Origin: CAYRNY01 sp964425755
GTDB taxonomy: Bacteria; Chloroflexota; Anaerolineae; Aggregatilineales; Aggregatilineaceae
DNA: 64,000 bases
NCBI GenBank assembly: GCA_964425755.1
Contig: CAYRNY010000014.1
Coordinates: 62,001-126,000, forward strand
Direction of reading: 5' to 3'
Both the position numbers and the translations under genes were made by a program. Below, piece by piece: positions 26,934 through 36,995 of the stretch. Positions within the stretch are counted from its first letter, which is position 1; each line of letters starts with the position of its first letter. A model generated the notes under the pieces. It ran no database searches, was not told the DNA's origin, and saw nothing but the letters and a program-made list of their open reading frames with translations.

Positions 26934-27045
26934 GGCGTTCTGCTAGCAGCGTCTGACCCGGCGTGCCGGCGATAGCATGCGCGTATCAACGCGCTTTGAT
27001 CGAGTCTACGGATATTTGACGAAAAAAGATTAGTGGAGAGAACTC

Positions 27046-27786
27046 ATGGCAGGCAAACCGCCGCGTTCGGCCCCGCGTGAGGCAAAGCGTATCCTGGTGG
27101 TTGATGATGAACCGCGAATGATCGGGTTCATTCGGATGAACCTGGAGCTAGAGGGGTATCATGTGCTTGAGGCCCATAACGGCCTCGAAGCACTGGAGAT
27201 CGTTCGCACGCAACTGCCGGACCTTGTTTTGCTCGACGTCATGATGCCAGAGTTGGACGGTTTCGAGACGCTGCGCATGTTGCGCGAGTTTTCGAACATT
27301 CCGGTGATCATGCTCACCGCGAAAGGCGAAGAAGACGACAAGGTATACGGTTTAGAGCTAGGGGCGGATGATTACGTCACCAAGCCGTTTGGCTCACGCG
27401 AGCTGTCGAGCCGGGTCCGGGCCGTGTTGCGACGCGCTGAAATGCCGGCTGCTTCACCGGAAGAGGCGATACTGAGGATCGATGACCGGTTGAGTGTGGA
27501 TTTCAACCGCCGCGAAGTGATCGTGAACGGCGAGCATATAAAGCTGCGCCCGACCGAATACCGTCTGCTGTACCACCTGATCGAGAACGCCGGCTGGACG
27601 GTCCCGCACGAGCAGTTGCTGGCGAAGGTGTGGGGTTATGAATACCGTGACGAAACGCATTATGTGCGGTTATATGTGAACTATCTGCGCGAGAAGATCG
27701 AAGAGGATCCGTCCGACCCCAAGTACATCCTCACCGAGCGCGGGGTGGGATACCGGTTCGTTGATTTTAAGGACCAGGGGGATTAA
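27046..27786 (+). CDS. OmpR/PhoB-family response regulator without a linked kinase
   Basis: Residues 16-130 form a receiver with ILVVDDEPRM, the phospho-Asp in LVLLDVMMPELDG, IMLTAKG and VTKPFG. Residues 145-240 form a winged-helix trans_reg_C domain: LRPTEYRLLYHLIENAG and DETHYVRLYVNYLREKIE. It is a DNA-binding transcription factor. GGAGAG precedes the ATG. No histidine kinase gene is adjacent; the next gene is a small GTPase 32 bp downstream. Confidence 0.95.
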   Translation: MAGKPPRSAPREAKRILVVDDEPRMIGFIRMNLELEGYHVLEAHNGLEALEIVRTQLPDLVLLDVMMPELDGFETLRMLREFSNIPVIMLTAKGEEDDKVYGLELGADDYVTKPFGSRELSSRVRAVLRRAEMPAASPEEAILRIDDRLSVDFNRREVIVNGEHIKLRPTEYRLLYHLIENAGWTVPHEQLLAKVWGYEYRDETHYVRLYVNYLREKIEEDPSDPKYILTERGVGYRFVDFKDQGD

Positions 27787-27818
27787 CCGGGGCGCGCCAG
27801 CTCCTTAAGGAGGGCAGT

Positions 27819-28349
27819 GTGTCCAATCTCTACAAGATAATCGTCACCGGTCCGTTTAACTCTGGCAAAACCGCGTTCATCAATACGATCTCGGATATCG
27901 AAGTCGTCACCACAGAACGTAAGATCACCACCGAGGATCGGGGGATCAAGGCCGAGACGACGGTGGCGATGGACTATGGGCGTGTCGAACTAGATGGCAA
28001 AGTTCTGCACCTGAATGGGACGCCTGGACAGGCGCGCTTTGATTTCATGTGGGAGATCCTCGCGCACGAGATGAACGGTTTTATCGTGTTGGTGGACAGT
28101 ACCGACCCACCGTCGTTCTCCGACGCTGCGGACCTGATCCGGTTGTTTTCCGGGTTTCATGATGTGCCGTATCTCGTCGCGGTGAACAAGACTGATCTCA
28201 CCGGGGCGGTAAGCCTGAGCGAAGTACGCCGCAGGATGAATCCGGGGAACGGTGTCACCGTGATGCCGTGTGTCGCGTTGGAAAAGTCGAGTGTGCGCCA
28301 GGTGCTGCTGCAGCTCATCGATCTGATCGACCGGCGCCGCAACGCATAG
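27819..28349 (+). CDS. MglA-like small GTPase
   Basis: The 176-residue Ras-like GTPase has the P-loop GPFNSGKTAFI, a switch-2 NGTPGQARFDFM (Asn-Gly where the usual Asp stands) and NKTD for guanine recognition. This group, related to MglA, works in bacteria with Roadblock/LC7 proteins in polarity and signalling. Roadblock genes lie at 31485 and 32297. A strong AAGGAGGG precedes GTG 27819. It is probably cotranscribed with the PhoB-like regulator. Confidence 0.9.
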   Translation: MSNLYKIIVTGPFNSGKTAFINTISDIEVVTTERKITTEDRGIKAETTVAMDYGRVELDGKVLHLNGTPGQARFDFMWEILAHEMNGFIVLVDSTDPPSFSDAADLIRLFSGFHDVPYLVAVNKTDLTGAVSLSEVRRRMNPGNGVTVMPCVALEKSSVRQVLLQLIDLIDRRRNA

Positions 28350-28384
28350 CTTCCGACGAGCTTCAAAAGGTTGGATCAACCACA

Positions 28385-28408
28385 CGAGCCAGGCGCGTGC
28401 CTGGCTCG
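28385..28408 (+). terminator. Hairpin between convergent genes, probable terminator
   Basis: A perfect 10-bp stem (cgagccaggc, gcctggctcg) has a 4-nt loop gcgt. The following sequence gttcgtt is only partly T-rich. It lies between the GTPase stop and the convergent stop at 28433 and may serve both. Confidence 0.5.
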
Positions 28409-28432
28409 GTTCGTTATGCATTTCAGCAACAT

Positions 28433-28660
28433 TTAGTCTGAATCAGGTGACATGTCAGGATCGAGGTGATCGCGCAACACATCGAGCGCGGCCTGTGCTG
28501 AGATGCGCTGTGGCTCGGTCCAACCAGATTCGGTCGCCATTTTGGTCAGGTGCGTATGGATGGCGTCTTGTTCATCCACGTCGAGCTGATCCCACATGTT
28601 GAGGATGAGACGGGAATCGCGACTCAATATGCCAGCCCAGAGGATTTCAGGGTCGATCAT
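28433..28660 (-). CDS. Small protein of unknown function (75 aa)
   Basis: It starts MIDPEILWAGILSRD and ends LDPDMSPDSD. It is acidic and mostly helical, with no signal peptide. ATG 28660 has GAGAG upstream and lies just after the adenosine deaminase stop (28695), so they are probably cotranscribed. A longer frame to 28726 would overlap the deaminase gene and is less likely. No family was recognised. Confidence 0.6.
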   Translation of the reverse strand: MIDPEILWAGILSRDSRLILNMWDQLDVDEQDAIHTHLTKMATESGWTEPQRISAQAALDVLRDHLDPDMSPDSD

Positions 28661-28694
28661 GCTCGTTCTCTCGCTTGACTGTGCCTGCGAAAAA

Positions 28695-29720
28695 TCAAGA
28701 CGGGCGCAAATGTGCGAATTCGGCACGGAACGCTTCCGTCATCTTGGACTTTTCAATTGAAGGCAGATAACTTGCCTGTATGGCATCGACGATTGAGCGT
28801 TCAAGCGCCTGGATGCTGAGTCCGCAGTCCTCAACAGCGTGGATGTATTCGTCTGTCAGCGTTGTGTTGAATAACGCCGGATCATCCGAGTTGATCGATA
28901 CATTCACGCCGGCGTCGACCAGCGCACGCAGCGGGTGTTCGGCGTAGGATGGATAGATATTCAGGCATAAATTACTCGTCGGGTTGACTTCCAAGTGGAT
29001 TTGGTGTTCGGCAATGTAGCGAACGAGTTCCGGGTCTTCGATGGCGCGCACGCCGTGCCCGACGCGTTCAGCTTTCAAGGAGCGGATGGCTCCCCAGATG
29101 CTTTCCGGTCCTACCGTTTCGCCCGCGTGGGGATTGCTGTGCAATCCCTTTGCACGCGCAGCGTCAAAGGCGTTCTCAAACAGTTCAGGCGGCCAGCCGA
29201 TTTCCGGCCCGCCCAGGCCGAGCGCGACCACGTCACCCGCTTGTGCCGCCGGTGAGGTAAGCCACTCAACGACTGGTTCGGCTGTGGCCGGAAAACAGCG
29301 TGCAATATCAGGGACCCACTGCATCTGTACGCCCCAGGTTTGTTCTGCCCTCACCCTTCCGGCATTGATGCCTTCGAGCAGCGCTTCGAAGGGCAGTTCG
29401 TCGGACACGTGCGTAGCCGGGGTCCATGTAACCTCTGCATAGCGGATATTCTGCGCTGCCATCGCCCGCCCATACTCGTAGGTGATGCGTGTGAAATCGC
29501 CGGGGGTTTTCAGGCAAGCACAGATCTGCATGTACACATCCAGGAAATGATCGAAATCGCGGAATGTATACCATTCGCGCAAACCTTCGATATCCGTTGC
29601 CGGCAACGGGACACCGTTCGCCCGTGCCAGTTCGAGCAGCGTTGCCGGTTGGACTGTGCCCTCAAGGTGGACATGCAGCTCAACCTTTGGCATGGCGCGG
29701 ATGTAGTCACGTAACGACAT
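28695..29720 (-). CDS. add: Adenosine deaminase family protein
   Basis: A 341-residue metal-dependent amidohydrolase that deaminates adenosine (and deoxyadenosine) to inosine for purine salvage. The zinc ligands and catalytic residues are visible: HVHLEG (His16, His18), HAGET 198-202 with Glu201, VGHGV with His222, and NSDDP with Asp279-Asp280. An adenine or aminodeoxyfutalosine deaminase role cannot be excluded. It lies 4 bp downstream of pyrG on the same strand, a nucleotide-metabolism pair. Confidence 0.92.
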   Translation of the reverse strand: MSLRDYIRAMPKVELHVHLEGTVQPATLLELARANGVPLPATDIEGLREWYTFRDFDHFLDVYMQICACLKTPGDFTRITYEYGRAMAAQNIRYAEVTWTPATHVSDELPFEALLEGINAGRVRAEQTWGVQMQWVPDIARCFPATAEPVVEWLTSPAAQAGDVVALGLGGPEIGWPPELFENAFDAARAKGLHSNPHAGETVGPESIWGAIRSLKAERVGHGVRAIEDPELVRYIAEHQIHLEVNPTSNLCLNIYPSYAEHPLRALVDAGVNVSINSDDPALFNTTLTDEYIHAVEDCGLSIQALERSIVDAIQASYLPSIEKSKMTEAFRAEFAHLRPS

Positions 29721-29724
29721 GGGA

Positions 29725-31362
29725 TCATGCCTCTGCAGCCGGTTGGGCCGTCTGTTCTTTTGCGTAGGCTATCGCGGCCTTTACGAAGTCGCGGAACAAG
29801 GGGTGTGGGCGGTTGGGACGGCTCTGGAATTCTGGATGAAACTGGCTGCCTAGCATGAACGGATGCTCCGTCAGTTCCATGATCTCGACCAGCCGGCCAT
29901 CCGGGCTGAGGCCGCTAAAGATTGCCCCTGCCTGCTCAAACTGTTCGCGATAGCGATTGTTGAACTCGAAACGGTGCCGGTGGCGCTCGTTCACGATGTC
30001 GGTCCGGTAAGCTGCCGCTGCCTTTGACCCGGGGACCAGTGCGCACGGATAGGACCCCAGGCGCATTGTGCCGCCAAGATCGGAGACGTGGTGCTGGTCA
30101 GGCATCAGGTCGATCACCGGGTGCTCGCACGACGTATCGTATTCGGTGCTGTTGGCATCGTCCAGCCCCAGGACATTACGCGCAAACTCAATGCTCATAA
30201 CCTGCATTCCCAGGCATAACCCCAGGTAAGGGATTCTTCGCGTTCGTGCGAATTGTGCTGCCAGTATCTTTCCTTCCACGCCGCGATAACCGAACCCGCC
30301 CGGCACAACGATTCCGCTTACGTTTTCCAGCAAGTGCCAGTGTTTATCCTTTTCAAGGTCTCCGGAATATACCCAATCAATTTCCAGCTTGTGGTTGTGG
30401 TACACGGTGGCATGTTGCAGCGCTTCTTTTACGCTCATGTAGGCGTCGCGCAGCTCGACATATTTGCCCACGATCGCGATGCGCAGCGGCGTTTTCAGCT
30501 CCCGCATTTGGCTGATCAGCTTGCGCCAATCGTTCAATTTCGGTTTGGCGTTTTTCACATCAAGCGCCAGTTGCTCGACAATGTAGTCGCCCAGCCCGTG
30601 TTTTTCCAACGACAGCGGCACGTCGTAAATGTTGTCGGTAGTCTCCAGCGGGATAACCGCACGCGCCTCTACGTCACAGAACAGCGCGATCTTCTCGACA
30701 ATATCCTGGCTGACCGGGTGATCGGTCCGGGCGATGATCACCTGTGGCTGGATGCCGATCCCCCGCAATTCGCGCACGCTGTGTTGGGTAGGTTTGGTCT
30801 TGAGTTCGCCTGTTGCACCGATGTGAGGCAGGAACGTGACGTGCACGTAGAGCGTCTTGTCGCGCCCGACGTCGGTACGAAGCTGGCGCAACGCTTCGAA
30901 GAACGGTTGGCCTTCTATATCCCCGACCGTGCCCCCGACCTCTACAATCACGACATCGGCGTCGTTTTTCTGTCCCACCAATGCAACGCGACGCTTGATC
31001 TCATTTGTGATGTGTGGGATTACCTGGATCGTGCCGCCCAGATAGTCCCCCCGGCGCTCTTTACTGATCACTTCGGCGTAGATCTGCCCGGTGGTGACAT
31101 TGCAGGTCTGGTCAAGGTTTTCATCGATGAAGCGCTCGTAGTGCCCCAGATCGAGGTCTGTTTCGGCCCCGTCCGCTGTTACAAAGACTTCACCATGCTG
31201 GTAAGGACTCATCGTGCCGGGATCGACGTTTAGATACGGGTCGAGTTTCTGGATCGCGACCTTGAGACCGCGTGCTTTCAGCAGGCGACCAATTGCAGCA
31301 GCCGTGACGCCTTTACCGACCGAACTCACGACTCCGCCTGTGCAGAAGATGTACTTGGGCAT
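29725..31362 (-). CDS. pyrG: CTP synthase
   Basis: A full-length 545-residue enzyme making CTP from UTP, ATP and glutamine. The N-terminal synthetase domain shows YIFCTGGVVSSVGKGVTAA, LDPYLNVDPGTMSP and IVEVGGTVGDIEG. The C-terminal class I glutaminase has PGGFGYRGVEGK, the nucleophile Cys in LGLCLGMQV, and QFHPEFQS. It is transcribed towards the adenosine deaminase gene. Confidence 0.98.
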   Translation of the reverse strand: MPKYIFCTGGVVSSVGKGVTAAAIGRLLKARGLKVAIQKLDPYLNVDPGTMSPYQHGEVFVTADGAETDLDLGHYERFIDENLDQTCNVTTGQIYAEVISKERRGDYLGGTIQVIPHITNEIKRRVALVGQKNDADVVIVEVGGTVGDIEGQPFFEALRQLRTDVGRDKTLYVHVTFLPHIGATGELKTKPTQHSVRELRGIGIQPQVIIARTDHPVSQDIVEKIALFCDVEARAVIPLETTDNIYDVPLSLEKHGLGDYIVEQLALDVKNAKPKLNDWRKLISQMRELKTPLRIAIVGKYVELRDAYMSVKEALQHATVYHNHKLEIDWVYSGDLEKDKHWHLLENVSGIVVPGGFGYRGVEGKILAAQFARTRRIPYLGLCLGMQVMSIEFARNVLGLDDANSTEYDTSCEHPVIDLMPDQHHVSDLGGTMRLGSYPCALVPGSKAAAAYRTDIVNERHRHRFEFNNRYREQFEQAGAIFSGLSPDGRLVEIMELTEHPFMLGSQFHPEFQSRPNRPHPLFRDFVKAAIAYAKEQTAQPAAEA

Positions 31363-31410
31363 GGTGTTCTAGCTAGCTCCTATGCATCAATGACTCGTGG
31401 CATAAAGAGA

Positions 31411-31447
31411 GGCGGGGAGATGAGCTGTCGCTGCTTCGCTCCCCGCC
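31411..31447 (-). terminator. Probable terminator of the Roadblock gene
   Basis: A 9-bp perfect stem (ggcggggag, ctccccgcc) has a long loop of about 19 nt. Minus-strand readout continues tctctttat, moderately T-rich. It lies 38 bp after the stop at 31485 and before pyrG. Confidence 0.5.
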
Positions 31448-31484
31448 GCCGTGCGTCGTGTTGGGTTGGTCGCGCGGTGCGCGT

Positions 31485-31856
31485 TCAGACCAGCTTTTCC
31501 AGATCGCTGGCGGCGCGTTTCATGTCCAGGAAAACGAGCCCTAACTTGGCACTCTCGCGGACGAGTGCTGTCAGGACCGCTTCTTCCCCGACAGACATCA
31601 GGATAACGAAGCCATTGTCGCCACGCACATACACCTGGTCCAGGACGCCTCGCCCCAGTTCGCTTGAAATGCGCTCGCCAAGCGAAAGCATGGCGGCTGA
31701 CATGGCCGAGACGCGATCTTCCTCGACACCCGCCGGAAGCGATGACGCCATAATCAACCCGTCTACGCTGACCACCGCCGAGGCTTCGATATCAGGCGTG
31801 CCGGCCTGGAGATCGCGCAAGCGATCGTGCATTAATTCCGTCCGCGATTTCGCCAT
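31485..31856 (-). CDS. Roadblock/LC7 domain protein
   Basis: A single Roadblock/LC7 domain of 123 residues with EASAVVSVDGLIMASSLPAG, the helix MSAAMLSLGERISSELG and QVYVRGDNGFVILMSVG. Such MglB-like proteins form dimers that bind or activate MglA-type GTPases. The candidate partner GTPase gene is at 27819-28349. The gene diverges from a second Roadblock-containing gene at 32297 across a 440-bp region. Confidence 0.92.
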   Translation of the reverse strand: MAKSRTELMHDRLRDLQAGTPDIEASAVVSVDGLIMASSLPAGVEEDRVSAMSAAMLSLGERISSELGRGVLDQVYVRGDNGFVILMSVGEEAVLTALVRESAKLGLVFLDMKRAASDLEKLV

Positions 31857-32296
31857 GGAACGTGCTCCTTTCCCGTTTGGGGACCTGGCAAATTAGGTGG
31901 TAGTTTTCAAATAAGCACACAGAAAATGATTGGCTTGCCAGATCACCACAAGTGTACACCAATCATGCAAATGCTGCATCATCAAGCGGTCTGGCGCGTC
32001 TATGCGTGATGCTCCGCCAAAGGCATCTGCTTAGCCCCGTAGCCGCGTTGATTATACCATACCGTGGTTTGTAACCCTATGGTCGACTCCTCTTCTGTTT
32101 CTCCGCTACAATAGGGAGCAGGTAAGGCCACGGCTGAACGTTGCGAGCGCTGGCTGCGTTTCAATTGGTTGCACGCAGTTCCAAATTCGTTAAGATAGAG
32201 TGAAAAGTGATCGTTGCCCGGTCTGGTCTTCACAGGCCAGCGGGGTATAATTAAACCATCGTGGCCAATGTATCAACGAGACACAGGTGAAAAACC
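31857..32296. other. Divergent intergenic region (440 bp)
   Basis: No gene is supported. The region separates two divergent Roadblock genes. It contains a -10-like TATAAT on the plus strand at 32246-32251, about 45 bp before ATG 32297, and a minus-strand TATAAT at 32051-32056 facing the 31856 start. Neither has a convincing -35. A weak minus-strand frame (32000-32233) has no ribosome site or family features. Confidence 0.6.
32246..32251 (+). promoter_or_regulatory. Possible -10 element for the pseudo-receiver/Roadblock gene
   Basis: Perfect TATAAT with no clear -35. The position (about 45 bp before the ATG) is plausible. Confidence 0.3.
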
Positions 32297-33418
32297 ATGC
32301 CTTCGGTTCCTCGTATCGTCATTGTAGACGCGGCTGGCGAAGTCGGGCGTATTGTGCGCGGCGCGTTGACGCTGATGAATCGTCATTGTATCCTGGTCGA
32401 GGTCCCCTCACCGGAAGACGCACTCGAAGAGATCGCTAGCTCAAACGTCGACCTGGTTGTGACGGCATACCGGCTGCCCGGCGAGGTGCATGGATTTGAC
32501 CTGGCAAATCAGATCGTCCACGAGTCGCTAGAAACACCTGTGATCGTGGTAGCGCAGGAGCACGATCCCCGGCCTGAGAACCCTGATGATCTGCCTTTCC
32601 AATATTTCGTGCGTCCGGTTGCCGAGCGTTTTCTGTACGGGTTGCGTGTCGCGCTTGACGGCGAACCGGCAGCGCTTCCCGAGGTCGATAGCGCTGTGTC
32701 GAGTCTCGAACCAAGCCCGATCCCGGCGCTCGATCTTGACCCGGTGCGCGAGGTGGTTGTTGGCCTGATGCGCGATGTCGGCGCGATGGGAATCATTCTC
32801 GCCGATCGCACTGGGCGCGTATTGATTGACGAAGGCGCAACCGGATACATCGACCGCGAGACAATGGCGGCTGTTATGGGCCCGATGTTCGCCCGAATTG
32901 CCGACATTGGTCCGTTGCTTGGCGACAGCGCCTGGGCCATGCATTACTACAATGGCGAACGGCTGGATGTTTACGGTTTGGCGCTTGGGGTACATTATTT
33001 GTTGGGTCTGATCTTCGAAGGCGCGAACCGGCGTGCAATGGCGGCGGTGATGCTCTACGGTCGTAAGGCCGCAGACCAGATCATCGACATGATCGGTGAA
33101 GACGCCTACCGCCTGCACCCACAACAAGAGGCCATACTGCCGGATGAGACGTCCTCTCCAGCGGCAGCCGAGACGCTCGCACCGCAGGCCCCGGAACAGG
33201 AACCGAAGGCGGATGAGGCTGAAATGGTCGCGCCGGCACTCGAACCGGTGCCGGATCTGGACGTTGATGCACTGTTTGGGCAAGGGATTGACGAGTCGCA
33301 AGCCGATTCGTTATTCGATCCGGATGAGTTGAGCGAACTGGCGGCATCGATCGACGGCGATGATGACGCACACGTTGGTTACGATGAAGCGATCGATATG
33401 GGGATTCTAGACGACTGA
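32297..33418 (+). CDS. Pseudo-receiver plus Roadblock-like protein with acidic tail (373 aa)
   Basis: Residues 5-120 follow the receiver fold (RIVIVDAAGEVGRIV, VIVVAQEHD) but lack key residues. The phospho-acceptor position is Thr56 in LVVTAYRLPG, the acidic pair is reduced, and the late Lys is Arg106 (YFVRPV). Phosphorylation is therefore unlikely. Residues 145-260 resemble a Roadblock/LC7 domain (VREVVVGLMRDVGAMGIILADRTG). The last 100 residues are acidic and disordered. It probably acts as a scaffold with the GTPase and Roadblock proteins nearby (inference). Confidence 0.75.
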   Translation: MPSVPRIVIVDAAGEVGRIVRGALTLMNRHCILVEVPSPEDALEEIASSNVDLVVTAYRLPGEVHGFDLANQIVHESLETPVIVVAQEHDPRPENPDDLPFQYFVRPVAERFLYGLRVALDGEPAALPEVDSAVSSLEPSPIPALDLDPVREVVVGLMRDVGAMGIILADRTGRVLIDEGATGYIDRETMAAVMGPMFARIADIGPLLGDSAWAMHYYNGERLDVYGLALGVHYLLGLIFEGANRRAMAAVMLYGRKAADQIIDMIGEDAYRLHPQQEAILPDETSSPAAAETLAPQAPEQEPKADEAEMVAPALEPVPDLDVDALFGQGIDESQADSLFDPDELSELAASIDGDDDAHVGYDEAIDMGILDD

Positions 33419-33632
33419 TATACGGTGTCACAATCCACAACAGAATAGCGCGCCGTGAAACCGCGTGGCACATTCTTCGTAGTCGCTCATCAATCGCTCG
33501 GTTTGGTGGGCGGCTTTGATTCGAAGTATATTTACGTGTGGTATGTTGCGCTGACGCGCGACCTTGTAACGTAACAAATTTAACGTCCGCACCGTGTAAG
33601 TTAGAGCGAATGAATCTTATGGAGACAGAATT

Positions 33633-35405
<1,773 letters not shown>

Positions 35406-35439
35406 CTGGCGACTCCGGTTGTTCCGGATCATATCCCTT

Positions 35440-35495
35440 GTGGTATAGTACATACACCGGGTTGGCCCAACCCGGTGTATGTCTGTGGTATAGTG
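35440..35495 (+). promoter_or_regulatory. Long inverted repeat flanked by TGTGGTATAGT direct repeats
   Basis: The inverted repeat runs 35451-35483: acatacaccgggtt at 35451-35464 pairs with aacccggtgtatgt at 35470-35483, and one more GC pair leaves a 3-nt loop. It is bracketed by identical 11-mers TGTGGTATAGT at 35440-35450 and 35485-35495, each containing a -10-like TATAGT. It could be the fhs terminator, an operator, or a small insertion with target duplication. The next ATG is at 35513. Confidence 0.7.
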
Positions 35496-35512
35496 AGTGG
35501 TGAAGGTGGTAT

Positions 35513-36889
35513 ATGTCGGAGTTGGACGCACAATTTAATCGGGCAGTCGCCGCGTACAAAGCCGGGAACAAGCATGAAGCCCGCGAGTTGTTGTTGGACG
35601 TTGTCGAACAAGACGAACGCCACGAACAGGCGTGGTTGTACTTGAGCGCGCTGGTAACTACACTGGATGAACAGCAGATTTGCCTGGAAAATGTGCTGGC
35701 GATCAATCCCGATAATCAGCGCGCAAAGAAGGGGCTGGAAAAAGTAAACGAGCAGATTGCTGCCCGCGACCAGCGCGCGGGAGCAGGGGGCTTGTCGGAA
35801 GCTGCCCCGTCGCAACAGCCGCAGCACTCACCATCCGGTGAGAGCGCGGCTTCGCCGTTCGACTCGCTGTCCTGGGACTCGATACCCGCGCCTTCCGCGA
35901 CAGACAGCGGTGCCGGGGAGTTGTCCCCGATTGGTGCGGAGTTCAGTGACACATCGGGGGACAGCTTGATCGAGCAAAGCGCTTCCGGTGGATTTCCATC
36001 GTTTGATAGTCTTGATCCTCCGGATGAATCGCTCTCAACGTCCGAACAGCCAATGGAATGGCTGAATGATGGCCCGGCTTCAGCACCGCCAGAAGACGTT
36101 CCCCCCTCCACCTCTCCAACAAGCGTGGATTGGGGCACCGGTAACGAACCAGCTACCTATGGCAGCGGGCAAAACGTTGGACTTCCCTCTGAACAGCAGT
36201 ACGATGAGTGGGTCAAGGGCTTGAACATCGAAGCGTCGGGACCGGGTGCCGGGCTGCCGGAGATGCCGGACATTGATTTCGCGCCCGGTCAGGAGGACCA
36301 GGCCGCGTTTGCAATGGATGATTCCGGTCCGTTTGGCGAAACGAACTATATGCTTGATGATGAGCCTGCGTTTCCTGCGCCGTCTGAAGAGCCGGAATCT
36401 GGCGCGTTTGGTGGCGGCGTCGCTGGCTGGGATAATGAGGCGGCGGTGGAAGCAGCACCTGACGCGCCCTCGTTTGCCGGGTTCGAGGGCCCCGAAACCC
36501 AGTTTGATGAGGAAGCCGGAACAGCGGAAGCGGGACACGTATTCAAACCGGATGCGCTGTACGGGGTTGATGCTGACGATTACGCCGCCGATGTGACGCC
36601 ATTTGATGAAGCGGCGCAAGCAGGTGACACTGCGCCTGGGCAGCCAAGTGATGACTTGAGCGACCTCGATTTTTCCTTTGACGATCTCGACGACGCGCCG
36701 GCTGATACCGGGGGCGGCGCGGGTGGTGCATCGGCTGCCGCTGCGGCGGCCAATTATGCGCGTTATTTCGCCATGATCCCCGACGATATCGAGCCTAAGG
36801 GCAGTGTGGCGCGGCGTGTGCTGTTATGGATGGGGATTCTGTTGCTGGTTGCGCTCAATGCCCTATCATTTGGCTGGCTGCTGATGTGA
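35513..36889 (+). CDS. TPR-like protein with long acidic disordered region and C-terminal membrane anchor
   Basis: Residues 1-85 contain TPR-type helices (LDAQFNRAVAAYKAGNKHEARELL, NVLAINPDNQRAKKGLEKV). Residues 90-420 are acidic and rich in Ser, Pro, Gly and Glu, with repeated FPSFDSL/PAFPAPSEEP-like patches and no fold visible. A single hydrophobic segment closes the protein (RVLLWMGILLLVALNALSFGWLLM), so it is probably tail-anchored. The specific function is not recognised. A terminator follows at 36942. Confidence 0.75.
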   Translation: MSELDAQFNRAVAAYKAGNKHEARELLLDVVEQDERHEQAWLYLSALVTTLDEQQICLENVLAINPDNQRAKKGLEKVNEQIAARDQRAGAGGLSEAAPSQQPQHSPSGESAASPFDSLSWDSIPAPSATDSGAGELSPIGAEFSDTSGDSLIEQSASGGFPSFDSLDPPDESLSTSEQPMEWLNDGPASAPPEDVPPSTSPTSVDWGTGNEPATYGSGQNVGLPSEQQYDEWVKGLNIEASGPGAGLPEMPDIDFAPGQEDQAAFAMDDSGPFGETNYMLDDEPAFPAPSEEPESGAFGGGVAGWDNEAAVEAAPDAPSFAGFEGPETQFDEEAGTAEAGHVFKPDALYGVDADDYAADVTPFDEAAQAGDTAPGQPSDDLSDLDFSFDDLDDAPADTGGGAGGASAAAAAANYARYFAMIPDDIEPKGSVARRVLLWMGILLLVALNALSFGWLLM

Positions 36890-36904
36890 TTGTGTTATCT
36901 GTGC

Positions 36905-36920
36905 TGCTGCTAGCTAGCAG
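36905..36920. repeat. 16-bp perfect palindrome
   Basis: gctgctag followed by ctagcagc, 16 bp after the stop at 36889. It may be an operator or part of the termination region. Confidence 0.6.
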
Positions 36921-36941
36921 CTTGAGAGGGGATGTTTATCG

Positions 36942-36966
36942 GGCGTTGTGCGAGCAACGCCTTTTT
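36942..36966 (+). terminator. Terminator before moeA
   Basis: Stem ggcgttg (36942-36948) and caacgcc (36955-36961) with a 6-nt loop, followed by five T. It ends transcription of the TPR-like gene 30 bp ahead of moeA. Confidence 0.82.
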
Positions 36967-36995
36967 CCTGCAGGTGGAGTTAAGGGTGATTGTCA

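Noticed and set aside
32000..32233. 77-codon minus-strand open frame in the Roadblock intergenic region
   Set aside because: No ribosome site and unusual composition; the region looks regulatory.
31857..32296. CRISPR or tRNA-like structure in the longest intergenic regions
   Set aside because: Reading 31857-32296, 49456-49803 and 63567-64000 on both strands showed no spaced identical repeats and no cloverleaf with a GTTCRA-type arm.
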